DNA of 64,000 nucleotides, from contig NZ_CP050145.1 of assembly GCF_016767715.1 (NCBI RefSeq), positions 1,178,001 to 1,242,000 of the forward strand, written 5' to 3'. This DNA comes from Mycobacteroides chelonae (GTDB lineage Bacteria; Actinomycetota; Actinomycetes; Mycobacteriales; Mycobacteriaceae). Shown here one piece after another: positions 24,082 through 33,573 of the stretch (within the stretch, counting starts at the first letter, position 1; every line of letters begins with the position of its first letter). The notes under the pieces were generated by a model. It was not told the DNA's origin. It did no database searches and was given only the letters and a program-made list of their open reading frames with translations. Made by a program: the position numbers and the translations under genes.

Positions 24082-26613
24082 TTATTCGACGCTGATGGCC
24101 TCGATGATGTTGAGCCGCGCCGCGCGGCGTGCGGGCGGGACCGAGCCCAGCAGGCTGATCGCCAGCGCGCCCACGGTGAAGGCCACCGCCGTCGGGCTCG
24201 GCTGGAAGGTGACGGTGAAGTTCATGATGGTGCCGCTGACGAGGCTGAACAGCCACTGATCAACCACACCGACCAGCAGGCCCGCGACACCGCCCACGAT
24301 GCCGATGGCCGCGGCCTCGGCAAGAACCATGCCCAAGGTGTAGCGGCGGCTCGATCCCATCGCGCGCAGCACACCGATTTCCCGGCGACGTTCGAGCACG
24401 GAGAGCGTCAACGTGTTGAGCAGTGCGACCGCGGCGACGAACACCACGATGACCCATACGGCGTTGGCGATCAGCATGCTTTGGTGCAGTGGGGCTTCCA
24501 GACCGGCCAACGCGGCGCGGCCGTCGTGCACGTAGTTTGGTGCGGGCACCACGCCGCGGACACCGTCCAGCAGCCGCCCCGGATCTGTGCCGTCGACGGC
24601 GGTGACTTGCAGTGTCGTCGTGCCCGGGCGGTCAAACCATGCCCGCATGCGATCCAGGCTCATCCCGACGGTGCCGATAACCGTCGAGAAGTAGGGCACC
24701 AGGGCCAGCACGCGCGTGCGCTGTGGGCCGTGGGGTGTTTGCAGCTCCAACTCGTCGCCCACGTGCACGCCGAGAGTCTTGCCCAGGTTCTGTGAGAGCA
24801 CCACGCCCCGGCCGGCCAGTACGTCGTGACGTACCTGTTCGTCGAGCGCACGAAAGAGCGGATCGTGGGTGCCGGGGGAGAATCCATTGAGCATCACGCG
24901 GGTGCCGCCGATGACGGCGAATCCGGAGGCACCTTCGACGACATTCGCGACGCCAGGGACCGCAGCCACCTTCTCGGTAAGACCTTGCGGCAGAACGTCA
25001 GTGGGGTAGCGATCGGGCGAGTTCGCGCTTACCCAGACATCGACATCGGCGACGGGTGCGAAGATGTCGCGCGCGGATCGGATCATGTCGTTGTTGGTTC
25101 CGGTGATCACCACGGTGGTGACCACGGCGATGAGCACGGTCATGACCGTGGCCCACACCCGCCGCGGCGCGCGCTGGACCGTCGGCGCCGCCAGCGCTCC
25201 GGGCGCGCCGAACACTCGGGCCACGGTGGCTGTCGCACCGACGATGGGTCCGGCGAGGGCGAAGCCCAGCGCGATCTCGGCGACGAACAGTGCTGCGATC
25301 GCGACGAAGGCGAGTGACCCTGGTTGGTAGAGCACGGTCAGCATCGATGCTGCCAGCACCGCCGCCGCCACCACTCCGCTGGCGACACGCAGCCAACGGG
25401 GCACGTTGTCGGCCACGGAAACCCCGACGGGTGCCAGCGCCTCGATCGGTGACACCTTGTACACCTGCCGCGCGGCCATCGCCGACGCGGCCACGCTGGT
25501 CACTACCGTCGCGGCGACCGCCGCCGGGATCGCGTAGTCGGGCAGCCAGTACTCGATGCGCGCTTCGAGCCCCTGGGTCACCGTCGGAGGCAATCGGCCA
25601 ATCGCCTTTCGGCCCAGCAGAATTCCGAGGGCAGACCCGATGGCGCCGCCGATCAGCCCGAGGATCGCGGCCTCGGCGAGCATGTCGCGAACTATCGTGA
25701 CGCGGCGCCCGCCGATTGCGCGCAGCATCGAGATGACCGGGCGGCGTTGGGCGATCGCCATGGTCATGGTCGTGTAGATCAGGAACGCCCCGACCACTAA
25801 CGCGACTGCCGCGCCCATCAGAGCCATGTAGTTCATGAGCTTGACGCCGTCGCCGGCCCGTACCGCCCGCAGGCTCGGATCGGCGACGATCGCCCGGCCG
25901 TTCACGGCGGCGGTAACCCCATGACGGACCGCGGCCAGATCCGCGCCCGGCGCCGTGGTGATCAGAATCGAATCGAGCTGACCTTGGCGCCCGGTGACCT
26001 GCTGCGCCAACGGCAGTGGGGCAAGCACATAGTGCCCGCCGTTGAGATCCGCGAGCTGCTTGCCCTGGAGCACCTGGTCGACGGTGACCGAACCCGAGCC
26101 GAGTCGGAACGTGTCGCCCTTCGCATGGCCGACGGACGGTCCAATCTGGACACCGGCGGCTTCCCGTGATGGCGCGTCAACCTTCACTCCGACAGCGTCT
26201 TTCAAGGCACCTTCCAGCGCGGCACTGCGGTCGTCGGCGCCGAACAGCAGAACCGGTTCGGAATCCGTGGATGCGGACATCCGGATCATCGGTGCCGCAG
26301 TCGCCACGCCGGGCACTGTGGCGACATCGGCCAACACCGCTTCGGGGAACCCGGCATCGGTGATACCCGACACCTCGAGTGCGGCGACTCCGGCGACGCC
26401 GTCCGCCAGCCGGTTGACCGATCCGGTGATCGACCCGAAGATTCCGAATATCGCCACGAGATACATTGCGGAAACTGCCATTACGGCAATCGAGGCGACG
26501 GTGCGGCGACGATGTACGGTCAATTCGCGCAGACTGAACACACGTAGCCTGCTCGCCGCGGCGGCGATGATGGCTCCGGGGCCGTGCTGCTCCTCGCGGC
26601 CGGCGCCACTCAC
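24082..26613 (-). CDS. FtsX/MacB-type ABC transporter permease
   Basis: The protein has 843 residues from GTG 26613, whose GTGA overlaps the ATPase stop. An N-terminal TM helix and periplasmic domain (about 35-250), three TM segments (about 255-390), then a second unit with another large external domain (about 520-700) and three final TM segments (ALLNTLTLSVLERRREIGVLRAMG) give two FtsX repeats. This is the form of lipoprotein-release and macrolide-export permeases. Open reading frame upstream of 26613 is only a shadow of the ATPase gene. Substrate unknown. Confidence 0.88.
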   Translation of the reverse strand: MSGAGREEQHGPGAIIAAAASRLRVFSLRELTVHRRRTVASIAVMAVSAMYLVAIFGIFGSITGSVNRLADGVAGVAALEVSGITDAGFPEAVLADVATVPGVATAAPMIRMSASTDSEPVLLFGADDRSAALEGALKDAVGVKVDAPSREAAGVQIGPSVGHAKGDTFRLGSGSVTVDQVLQGKQLADLNGGHYVLAPLPLAQQVTGRQGQLDSILITTAPGADLAAVRHGVTAAVNGRAIVADPSLRAVRAGDGVKLMNYMALMGAAVALVVGAFLIYTTMTMAIAQRRPVISMLRAIGGRRVTIVRDMLAEAAILGLIGGAIGSALGILLGRKAIGRLPPTVTQGLEARIEYWLPDYAIPAAVAATVVTSVAASAMAARQVYKVSPIEALAPVGVSVADNVPRWLRVASGVVAAAVLAASMLTVLYQPGSLAFVAIAALFVAEIALGFALAGPIVGATATVARVFGAPGALAAPTVQRAPRRVWATVMTVLIAVVTTVVITGTNNDMIRSARDIFAPVADVDVWVSANSPDRYPTDVLPQGLTEKVAAVPGVANVVEGASGFAVIGGTRVMLNGFSPGTHDPLFRALDEQVRHDVLAGRGVVLSQNLGKTLGVHVGDELELQTPHGPQRTRVLALVPYFSTVIGTVGMSLDRMRAWFDRPGTTTLQVTAVDGTDPGRLLDGVRGVVPAPNYVHDGRAALAGLEAPLHQSMLIANAVWVIVVFVAAVALLNTLTLSVLERRREIGVLRAMGSSRRYTLGMVLAEAAAIGIVGGVAGLLVGVVDQWLFSLVSGTIMNFTVTFQPSPTAVAFTVGALAISLLGSVPPARRAARLNIIEAISVE

Positions 26614-27347
26614 CCCGGCGCCACCGACATCTCGTCGGAACCGAGCCGACCATCCTGCAGCGTGATCACCCGATCGGTTGCGGCGGCGGCGTCGTTGTTG
26701 TGGGTGACCATCACCACCAGACGGCCAGCGCCTTCTTCGTGGGCGACCTCGGCGAGGAGGCCCAGGATGGCGGTGCCCGTATGAGAATCCAGGTTTCCGG
26801 TGGGTTCGTCGGCAAGGATCAGTGGTGGGTCCATCATCATGGCCCGTGCCACCGCGACGCGTTGCATCTCGCCGCCGGACAGCTCGGCCGGGCGGTGTTC
26901 GGTCCGCTTGCCCAGGCCTACCCGGTCCAGCAGTCGAACCGCGTCCGCTTTGACCTTGCCCAACCGGATGCCGTCGAGCAGCTTCGGAACCGCCACGTTC
27001 TCCCACGCCGATAGCGTCGGCAGCAGGTTGAAGAACTGAAAGACGAACCCGACCCGGTGATGACGGAACTCCGACTGCTGCTCGTCGCGGAGCCTGCCGA
27101 TCTCCTCACCGTCGAAGGTGATCGATCCCGAGTCGGGGGAGTCCAACGCCCCGAGCAGATGCAGCAGCGTGCTTTTCCCTGCCCCCGACGGCCCGACTAT
27201 CGATACGAACTGGCCGCCGGCCAAGTTCAGGCTGATCTCGTTGAGGGCACGCACCGTCTGCCCGCCAACGCTGTACTGGCGCACTACATTGCGCAGTTCG
27301 ATGGTCAGTTCGCGCTGGGGCGTATCGTCGTTGTCCAGTTGTCTCAA
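26610..27347 (-). CDS. ABC transporter ATPase (LolD/MacB type)
   Basis: The protein has 245 residues from TTG 27347, which follows GGGAGG by 5 nt. Walker [11 protein letters not shown]-loop [18 protein letters not shown], signature [15 protein letters not shown], Walker [13 protein letters not shown] and the switch histidine in MVTHNND are all present, so the enzyme should be active. It partners the overlapping FtsX-type permease. The frame extends to 27500 but the extra N-terminus has no family match. Confidence 0.92.
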   Translation of the reverse strand: MRQLDNDDTPQRELTIELRNVVRQYSVGGQTVRALNEISLNLAGGQFVSIVGPSGAGKSTLLHLLGALDSPDSGSITFDGEEIGRLRDEQQSEFRHHRVGFVFQFFNLLPTLSAWENVAVPKLLDGIRLGKVKADAVRLLDRVGLGKRTEHRPAELSGGEMQRVAVARAMMMDPPLILADEPTGNLDSHTGTAILGLLAEVAHEEGAGRLVVMVTHNNDAAAATDRVITLQDGRLGSDEMSVAPG

Positions 27348-27514
27348 GGTGGCCTCCCGTGAGACCGGGTTACCCGGCGCGCGGAGGCGCGGTCGGGATA
27401 TGCGGAGCCTACTCCCGGCGCTCTCGTCACATATGGGCTTACGTGAGGTTCTTCGGCGAGCCCCGCAACCCCATCGGTCGAGCACCGGCCACCGGTTCAT
27501 GCAAGATGGGTGCC

Positions 27515-28837
27515 ATGCCGCAGGAGCTCACCGCTGAACAAGCCGCTGCACTGTTGAACCCCGCCGATACGCTGGGAATCCCCCTGGGCCCCGGCCAGCC
27601 ACCGGCCTTCCTGCGCGCCCTCGGCGTGCGCAAGGACTGGACGGATCTGCGGGTATACGGTGCGCTGCTGGCGGTCGGCACCGAGCTGTTCTCGCGGCCG
27701 GGTGTGCATTACCTATCGGGCTTTTTTGGTCCGCTCGAACGCGCGCTGCGGGACATGGGCGCCGACATCGAGTTCGCGGCCGCGGACTTTCGCCGGTTCG
27801 GTCCGCTGCTTGAGCGCCAGTCGCCGCGGGTGATGACGACCGTCGCGACGCCGCCCGATGCCGACGGTTGGTGTTCCCTCTCGCTGCACGCGGGCGGGAC
27901 GATAGATGAACTGCGCCGCGTCGGGGCCGACCCCGAGCGACTGCTCATTGTCGAAGTCTCGGAAGGATATCCGCGCACCTACGGGTTCGGGGAGGACCAC
28001 CGCCACGCGCTGCACGTTGATGAGATCGACATCATGGTGCACTCGACGGACGCGCCACTGGCGCTGCCCGGGGGCGATGCGGCGCCGTCGGACGTCGACA
28101 GGGCCATCGCCCAGTACGCCGTGAGTTTCATCGGCGCGGGGGCGACATTGCAGACCGGAATCGGCGCCATTCCCAACCAGATTGCGACCTTGTTGGCCGA
28201 AGGTGACGGCGGCGGCTACGGGCTGCACAGCGAGATGTTCACCGACGGCTGCATGCGACTACACCGCGCCGGCAAGGTCACCAACACCGGTAAGGGACAG
28301 TACGACGGCGTGAGCGTGACCACCTTCGCGTTCGGCTCACCGGAGCTGTACGAATGGCTGGACGGCAATACCGATGTCGCGTTCCTGCCGGTGGAGATTG
28401 TCAACGCGCCGGAGGTAATCGGCGCCAACAACGACATGATCTCGATCAACGGTGCGCTCTCGATCGACATCCAGGGACAGGTTGTCGCCGACACCATCAA
28501 CGGGGGACAGTTCAGCGGGATCGGTGGCGCCGAGGACTTCGTCGCCGGGGCCGGGCTGGAGCTGTCGGATCGTTCTCTGATCTGCCTGCCCTCAACCTTC
28601 GAAAAGGATGGTGTGCTGCAGTCGCGCATTGTGCCGTGGTTCGGCCCGGGTGCCGTCATCACCACGCCGCGTCATCAGGTCGACGTGATCATCACCGAGT
28701 ACGGCGCCGCAGAGCTGGAGGGCAGAACGGTCCGAGAGCGCGGAGAGGCGCTGGCATCCATCGCCCACCCTCAGTTCCGGGATGAGCTGTTGGCGGCTGC
28801 TGAGCGTGCGTCGAATGGCCGCTCGCCGGTCCGCTGA
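27515..28837 (+). CDS. acetyl-CoA hydrolase/CoA-transferase family protein
   Basis: The protein has 440 residues from ATG 27515 (an ATG at 27506 is equally possible). It shows two CoA-transferase halves, with GAGATLQTGIGAIPNQIA, GLHSEMFTDG, a GANNDMISINGAL stretch and a final VDVIITEYGAAELEGRT. These are hallmarks of acetyl-CoA hydrolases and 4-hydroxybutyrate CoA-transferases, which act through a glutamyl-CoA intermediate, possibly the Glu of HSEMFTDG. The true acyl donor is not evident. It is divergent from the ABC exporter. Confidence 0.85.
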   Translation: MPQELTAEQAAALLNPADTLGIPLGPGQPPAFLRALGVRKDWTDLRVYGALLAVGTELFSRPGVHYLSGFFGPLERALRDMGADIEFAAADFRRFGPLLERQSPRVMTTVATPPDADGWCSLSLHAGGTIDELRRVGADPERLLIVEVSEGYPRTYGFGEDHRHALHVDEIDIMVHSTDAPLALPGGDAAPSDVDRAIAQYAVSFIGAGATLQTGIGAIPNQIATLLAEGDGGGYGLHSEMFTDGCMRLHRAGKVTNTGKGQYDGVSVTTFAFGSPELYEWLDGNTDVAFLPVEIVNAPEVIGANNDMISINGALSIDIQGQVVADTINGGQFSGIGGAEDFVAGAGLELSDRSLICLPSTFEKDGVLQSRIVPWFGPGAVITTPRHQVDVIITEYGAAELEGRTVRERGEALASIAHPQFRDELLAAAERASNGRSPVR

Positions 28838-28842
28838 GTTCG

Positions 28843-29847
28843 TTAACTACCTTGGGCGGCAGCGCGGTTCGCGGCGAGCTGGGTGCGGGAGTAGTAGGTG
28901 CGCCAGCCGGGTTGACCGAATCGGCGTCGCAATGTGAAGTAGGCGGGACCGAATCGGCCGGCGAGCGGTACGGGGATGGCTCGCCAGAACGCCGCATGCA
29001 GATATCGCTCCAGCCGGTCAATCGCGGTGACGCGCAGCCCGAGGCCTGCATGGAACTTCTCGGGGACTCCCGTCAGGATGCCAACGCGGATGGTGCGGGT
29101 CAGCGGCAGTGAGATCAGGCGCCACAGTGGCATGGGAAGCAGGCCCCATCCGCGGGGTTTGGCGGGGTTCAGGGCATGGTCGACGATGAATTGCACCTGT
29201 GGGTTGACCTCGAGGGTGTTCTCGACGATCGGCTGCCAGTAATCGCAGAACTCTGCATAGGTGTTGGGCAGGCTGCGGACCCCGAAGCGACGCCCCACCT
29301 CGTTGAGTGCCCGGTAGGCCTGCTCGCGTTCATCGGTATCGGCGAAAAGCCGGAACTGGTCGGCGATATCGAGGCCGCCTTTGAGGATCGAGCCCCAGGT
29401 CCAGTTCCAGACGTCCTTGTTCCAGGCGTGATAGCCGGTGCCGTCAGGCATGGATCCGGCGATCGGGCGGTGCAGCTCGTGCAGTCCGTGCGCCACCTCA
29501 TCGGCTTCGGGCCCGGCGAACACGATGCCCATCACCATCTCGTAGGTGCTGATCAGTCGGCGGCTGGCGGCCTGCAAGTTCGGGATGGCCTCGCTGCCGT
29601 TGAGGGCGCGGTCCTTTTCGCTGAGTACGTGGGCGATCTTTGGATGCAGGGTCGGCATGATCAGCGCCGGCACGTTGGCGTACATCAGAACCAATGGATG
29701 GCCAACGATGTCGCGGCCCAGAGAACCTTCAGCAAGCGGATCATCGACTGTGCCCGCCGAGGTGCGTTGGGGGCGGGCGGTTTCAGGATCAACGTCCGCT
29801 GTGGCGGGATTGTCCGGGAAGGTGTCGCGGGTGGGCGTTGATGTCAC
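28843..29847 (-). CDS. MpaB/DUF2236 family oxygenase-like protein
   Basis: The protein has 334 residues from GTG 29847, supported by GAGGAG about 7 nt upstream. Conserved features of the DUF2236 (MpaB/latex-clearing-like) family are visible: an N-terminal GRDIVGHPLVLMYANVPALIMPTLHP, the HAWNKDVWNWTWGSIL motif with a histidine that could bind haem, and FCDYWQPIVENTL. Family members may act as haem oxygenases; the substrate is unknown. A TetR regulator is encoded just upstream on the same strand and probably controls it. Confidence 0.8.
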   Translation of the reverse strand: MTSTPTRDTFPDNPATADVDPETARPQRTSAGTVDDPLAEGSLGRDIVGHPLVLMYANVPALIMPTLHPKIAHVLSEKDRALNGSEAIPNLQAASRRLISTYEMVMGIVFAGPEADEVAHGLHELHRPIAGSMPDGTGYHAWNKDVWNWTWGSILKGGLDIADQFRLFADTDEREQAYRALNEVGRRFGVRSLPNTYAEFCDYWQPIVENTLEVNPQVQFIVDHALNPAKPRGWGLLPMPLWRLISLPLTRTIRVGILTGVPEKFHAGLGLRVTAIDRLERYLHAAFWRAIPVPLAGRFGPAYFTLRRRFGQPGWRTYYSRTQLAANRAAAQGS

Positions 29848-29998
29848 AACAAGGCTCCTCACAGCAGCATCAGACCTATTGATAAAACGGTCGTCTTCTC
29901 ATTCGGTGGCAAGGTAGCACGTCGATGCCGGGGCGACTAGTCGACGATGCGTGGGCTACGCGTCGCCGCTGTTCAAGCGTGGTGACTGAGGTGTGTAT

Positions 29999-30730
29999 CT
30001 ACCGGGGGTCACGCGCGTCAGGTGAGCGTTCGTCGGCGGTCAGGACGATGCGCTCGAGCAAGATGCGGGCCGGGTCGAGGATGTCGAGCAGAGTGGCGGC
30101 CGGTGCCGATCCGAGGTGCTGCACCATCAGCTCGTTCACGCCGCCAAGAGCGCCGATCAACAAGGCCCGGTCTGCCGTGGTGCTGGCCGGGTCGGGTCCG
30201 GCCGGGCCGCGGACTCGACGCAGATGGTGCGTCATGACGCCGGCGAAATCGGCCAGCCCTTTGGAGCGGCGCGCACGAATGCGGTCTGTGGAAGCAACTG
30301 CTTCTATAACCAGACTCTGGGTGAAGGCCGGCTGGGACGCCAGCGTTCCCAAATAGGTTCGCAGTCCGGCTTCGATCACTTCGGCGGCGGTGCGGGCACT
30401 ATCGCCCGCCGCCAGCATCTGCTCGGTGACCAATTCCACCGCCGCGTAAGTGGCTAGAAACGCCGCTTCCTTATCCGGATACAACTCGTAGAACGTTTTA
30501 GTGGAAATCCCTGCCCGCGCAGCGATCTGACGCACACTGGCTCCGGCATACCCGTTCTCGGCCACCACTTCTACGGTCGCAACCCGCAGCCGCGTTTCCT
30601 GGGATCGACGCACTTCGTCACGCGTGAATCCATGTCGATGGCGGGGAAGCGCGGAGACCGCATTACCTGTCGTATCCCACAACGACCGCCCGGCCGGGCC
30701 GGGGCCACTCGCAGGATTGGTTTCGCTCAC
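29999..30730 (-). CDS. TetR-family transcription regulator
   Basis: The 243-residue protein has a proline-rich N-terminal tail of about 35 residues and then the TetR DNA-binding domain (TRLRVATVEVVAENGYAGASVRQIAARAGISTKTFYELYPDKEAAF). The rest is the helical ligand-binding domain. It lies 150 bp upstream of the MpaB-like gene on the same strand, which is its likely target. The 5' gap of 72 bp separates it from the DUF3060 gene, also on this strand. Confidence 0.88.
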   Translation of the reverse strand: MSETNPASGPGPAGRSLWDTTGNAVSALPRHRHGFTRDEVRRSQETRLRVATVEVVAENGYAGASVRQIAARAGISTKTFYELYPDKEAAFLATYAAVELVTEQMLAAGDSARTAAEVIEAGLRTYLGTLASQPAFTQSLVIEAVASTDRIRARRSKGLADFAGVMTHHLRRVRGPAGPDPASTTADRALLIGALGGVNELMVQHLGSAPAATLLDILDPARILLERIVLTADERSPDARDPR

Positions 30731-30802
30731 CCGCCCGTCCTACGCCACGGCGGAGCCAATAGCAACAACCATGCGGGTGGGGCCGTCGGAGATGTCGATC
30801 GT

Positions 30803-31483
30803 CTAGCCCTGCTCGACGGTGTTGTTGTTACCGGACTTGGAGACTTCCGGTTCCCCGGAGTAGTAGGTGACCTTATTGTCGAACCCCGAGACGCCGATCT
30901 TGCCGGCTGTTTCCAGGTGCACCGTGTTCTCGACACCGGAGACCGTGAGGGTGTCGCAATTGCCCGTGATTTCAACGGTATTGGACACTCCGCTGACGTT
31001 TACCAGACAACCGTCGCAGTTGACCGCGACCTGTTTATGCGTGCCGGAGACGTTGAAGGTCGAACCCGCGGGCACGAAGGTGGGGCCCGCGGGCGCGCTC
31101 GACGAGGAAGTCGCGCGGGTCCGCGTCGGAAGCGGCACGAGCGTCGACCTGACGGGCAGTGTCGCCGTGGGGCTCGAACTCGTCCGCACGTGCTGGGGCA
31201 GTGTGGGTTTGGCGGCGTAGAAGACGAGTCCGGCCACTCCCGCCGTGACCAGGGCGAAGAAGACTATGAATCGTCGGCGGAATCTGCGGACGGAGGGCCG
31301 GGGCGGATACGGCGTCCCGTAGACCGGCGGGAGCGGGTACTGGCCCGACGCCGTCGGCGGATACGGGTTCGGTTTCGTGACACCCAGTTCCGACGTCCGC
31401 GCCGTCTCGTTCAGGGAGCGTTCCAGCTCTCTGATTCGGGCTTCGGGGTCACCGTCCGGCTCCACCCACAGATAGTCCCACAT
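30803..31483 (-). CDS. membrane protein with DUF3060 repeats
   Basis: The protein has 226 residues from ATG 31483. A cytoplasmic acidic/proline-rich N-terminus (WDYLWVEPDG) precedes one TM helix (about residues 75-95, FIVFFALVTAGVAGLVFYA), a Ser/Thr/Pro linker, and a C-terminal repeat domain with V-x-(V/I)-S-G-x-x-(N/H)-x-V units (FNVSGTHKQV, VNVSGVSNTV, LTVSGVENTV, IGVSGFDNKV). Such repeats (DUF3060) form small beta-solenoids on the outer face. Its 5' end lies close to the divergent VOC gene; function unknown. Confidence 0.75.
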   Translation of the reverse strand: MWDYLWVEPDGDPEARIRELERSLNETARTSELGVTKPNPYPPTASGQYPLPPVYGTPYPPRPSVRRFRRRFIVFFALVTAGVAGLVFYAAKPTLPQHVRTSSSPTATLPVRSTLVPLPTRTRATSSSSAPAGPTFVPAGSTFNVSGTHKQVAVNCDGCLVNVSGVSNTVEITGNCDTLTVSGVENTVHLETAGKIGVSGFDNKVTYYSGEPEVSKSGNNNTVEQG

Positions 31484-31500
31484 GGGGGCCGGCGCGACGG

Positions 31501-31506
31501 TAGCGT
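31501..31506 (+). promoter_or_regulatory. -10 box for a leaderless start (VOC gene)
   Basis: TAGCGT is followed by 7 nt and the ATG at 31514. No Shine-Dalgarno sequence is present. Confidence 0.55.
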
Positions 31507-31513
31507 TTTGACT

Positions 31514-31903
31514 ATGGGGTCCTCCGAGATTGTCGCTGCCGAACCACAACTGTTCGTCACCGACTTCGAACGCGCCATCGGCTTCTACGTCGACACGCTC
31601 GGATTCGAAGTGGCCTTCACCTACGGCGAGCCGCCCTTCTACGGTCAGGTGCGGCGCGGAGGGGCGAGCCTGAACCTACGCAAGGTCAATGGCCCGGTGT
31701 ATGACGGCAATTTCCTTGCCATGGAACATGATCCGCTTGCCGCCACGCTCACGACCTACAAGCTGGGCCCCTTGCACGACGAGTACCAGGCGGCGGATGT
31801 GGTCTTCCATCAGCCCCTGCAGACCGAGGAGTGGGGCAGCGTCACTTTCATCGTGAAGGACCCCGACGGGAACCTGCTGTTGTTCTCGGGTGCGGAAGCC
31901 TGA
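31514..31903 (+). CDS. VOC/glyoxalase superfamily protein
   Basis: The 129-residue protein is a single VOC module: QLFVTDFERAIGFYVDTLGFEVAF in the first half and SVTFIVKDPDGNLLLFSG at the end, typical of small glyoxalase/bleomycin-resistance folds. Metal ligands are less clear than in glyoxalase I. The start lies 7 nt after a TAGCGT box, fitting a leaderless transcript. It is divergent from the DUF3060 gene and has no other obvious partner. Confidence 0.8.
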   Translation: MGSSEIVAAEPQLFVTDFERAIGFYVDTLGFEVAFTYGEPPFYGQVRRGGASLNLRKVNGPVYDGNFLAMEHDPLAATLTTYKLGPLHDEYQAADVVFHQPLQTEEWGSVTFIVKDPDGNLLLFSGAEA

Positions 31904-31947
31904 AAAGAAGCTCTCGCCATCCGGGCGTTGAGCGATGACAATGAGGC

Positions 31948-32322
31948 ATGCGATTGCCAACCTCATTTGAAGGACTTGTGACTGACGGCGGCAAGTCCAT
32001 CGTCTATGGCGAGCCGTACACGACGGCCGACGGCACCTTGGTCATCACGGTTGCCAAGGTGCGCAGCCGGGGCCGCGGCGCCGACGGTGAAGCCCTGGAA
32101 ACGCGTGCGAGACCATTAGGAGTCTTCGTCGTCAAGGACGGGAATGCTCAATGGCAGCCCGCTTTTAACGCCGATCGGGCCTCGACCCTGGGCATACTCA
32201 CCGGAATGGTCGCGGCGGTGTTGGGACTGACAGCCCTGATCCGCCGGCCGCCGTGGCCTGATCTCACCTTGCCGGGATGGTCACCGGCAGAAAACCCGCA
32301 CTGGTTCCGCGACAGGCGCTAA
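31948..32322 (+). CDS. GerW/YtfJ-like small protein with C-terminal TM segment
   Basis: The 124-residue protein contains YGEPYTTADGTLVITVAKVRSRGRG and RPLGVFVVKDGNAQWQPAF, the core pattern of GerW (YtfJ) proteins, without the long glycine-rich loop of the Bacillus form. A hydrophobic segment (about 86-104, LGILTGMVAAVLGLTALI) anchors its end. In mycobacteria these proteins have no known role, since no sporulation occurs. Confidence 0.6.
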   Translation: MRLPTSFEGLVTDGGKSIVYGEPYTTADGTLVITVAKVRSRGRGADGEALETRARPLGVFVVKDGNAQWQPAFNADRASTLGILTGMVAAVLGLTALIRRPPWPDLTLPGWSPAENPHWFRDRR

Positions 32323-32352
32323 CCGCTCAGCGCCTGCCGCGGTAGCCAATCG

Positions 32353-32967
32353 CTACTTCGGGGTGACGGTCTCCTTGAAGGTCCCGTCGCCCTGGTTCAG
32401 CCAGGTGATGGTGCCCTTCTGGAATTCGCCGATCCAGCCGCCCTTGGCGACATCGGGTCCGCCGGCCGTCTCCGCCTCGTCGGCGGTGGGGAAGCCGAGC
32501 GTGCCGCCCGCGCCGCCCTGCTCGGTGTACACCTTCAGGATTTCACCCTGAACCAGATGCGCACCGGTGGACGGCGAGCTGAAGATCGTGCCCTTGGCGA
32601 AGGCCTGCACCGTGCCGTCGCCCACCTTCTCGGGCTGCCCGGTCGGCAAGCCGAGCTTGGCTTCTCCACCGGCCTTGGTGTACGCCTCGGCGACCGGCGG
32701 CTCCAGCGTCACATCGCCGACACCCGGCACATTGACGGTGGAGGGAGCCCCGGCCACGACGGAGGACACCGCACTGCTGGCCGACGAAGCGGCACTCGAT
32801 GCGGCGCTACCACCAGCGCTGATGGCCGAGGATGCCGCACTGGTCGCGCTCGACAGCGACTCCTTGGCGGCGTTTTTGTCATCTTGAGAACACGCGACGA
32901 CGACTGCTGCTGACATGGCGACGATGGAAACCGCGCCTGCTGCTCGTTTCATCAGATTGGTATCCAT
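32353..32967 (-). CDS. LGFP-repeat lipoprotein
   Basis: The protein has 204 residues from ATG 32967. A signal sequence ends in a lipobox (SAAVVVAC), followed by a long Ala/Ser low-complexity stretch (about 35-75) and a C-terminal domain with LGLPTGQPEK and LGFPTADEAE, the hallmark of LGFP repeats thought to bind cell-wall material. The -10 box TACGTT lies 6 nt before this ATG, supporting it over the upstream frame. It is probably exported and lipid-anchored. Confidence 0.8.
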   Translation of the reverse strand: MDTNLMKRAAGAVSIVAMSAAVVVACSQDDKNAAKESLSSATSAASSAISAGGSAASSAASSASSAVSSVVAGAPSTVNVPGVGDVTLEPPVAEAYTKAGGEAKLGLPTGQPEKVGDGTVQAFAKGTIFSSPSTGAHLVQGEILKVYTEQGGAGGTLGFPTADEAETAGGPDVAKGGWIGEFQKGTITWLNQGDGTFKETVTPK

Positions 32968-32973
32968 GAACCG

Positions 32974-32979
32974 AACGTA
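32974..32979 (-). promoter_or_regulatory. -10 box for a leaderless start (LGFP lipoprotein)
   Basis: On the minus strand TACGTT precedes the ATG at 32967 by 6 nt, with no ribosome-binding site between. Confidence 0.5.
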
Positions 32980-33096
32980 ACAATGTAAACCGGGCCAATA
33001 GGTGAGTTTTTCGATGTTCACCAATTGGTCATCGGGCGATTTCGGTGGAAAAAGGCGCGTTGAACGCACGAAAATGCACCGAAATTACGCGAAAAA

Positions 33097-33573
33097 CTAC
33101 GAAACCGGTGTCAGCTCGCAGACGTAGTCGCCGACGACGATGTGTACCTCGGTCGCATCCGGAACCGTGGGGGTGGGCACGACGTTGAGCTGGAACTGCT
33201 CACGGCCGAACTCATCGGTGGTCCCCGGCCACTGTTCCTGCAGGATGTCGCTGATCAGACCGGCGACTGCGGGTTCGGTGATGCGGTAGGTCTCGGCCTG
33301 GCAGAACTTCGAGTACACCTCGGTGACCCGGATGCGCGCCTTTTCGATGGGCAGGGTGCCCAGGTCATCGCCGGTTTCCGGATCGCGTACCGCGGTCCCG
33401 GTGGCCCCGATGACCGAGAAGATCATCCCGACCTCGACACCGGCCTCATCGCCCTTGTTGACCAGCACCGAGTAGCGGTCGACGATATCGGCGACCTTCC
33501 CGATGATCGGGTCGACGGGCTCCGGCTCCAGTTCACCAGCCGATTGCTCCGCTGGTTTCGTCTCTTCAGGCAT
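33097..33573 (-). CDS. hypothetical beta-rich protein
   Basis: The protein has 158 residues from ATG 33573. It has an acidic, proline-rich start and a beta-rich core (GKVADIVDRYSVLVNKGDEAGVEVGMIFSVIG) that resembles a barrel-like module binding small ligands or forming oligomers. No family is recognised. It overlaps the upstream membrane-protein gene by 8 bp, so the two are cotranscribed and may work together. Confidence 0.65.
   Translation of the reverse strand: MPEETKPAEQSAGELEPEPVDPIIGKVADIVDRYSVLVNKGDEAGVEVGMIFSVIGATGTAVRDPETGDDLGTLPIEKARIRVTEVYSKFCQAETYRITEPAVAGLISDILQEQWPGTTDEFGREQFQLNVVPTPTVPDATEVHIVVGDYVCELTPVS

Noticed and set aside
26614..27006. N-terminal extension of the FtsX permease frame (974 residues in total)
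   Set aside because: The extra residues are a low-complexity, Arg/Gly-rich shadow of the ABC ATPase gene, and GTG 26613 overlaps the ATPase stop as expected.
30632..31513. Long plus-strand frame leading into the VOC gene
   Set aside because: It is antisense to the TetR and DUF3060 genes; the VOC domain starts at 31514 with a well-placed -10 box.
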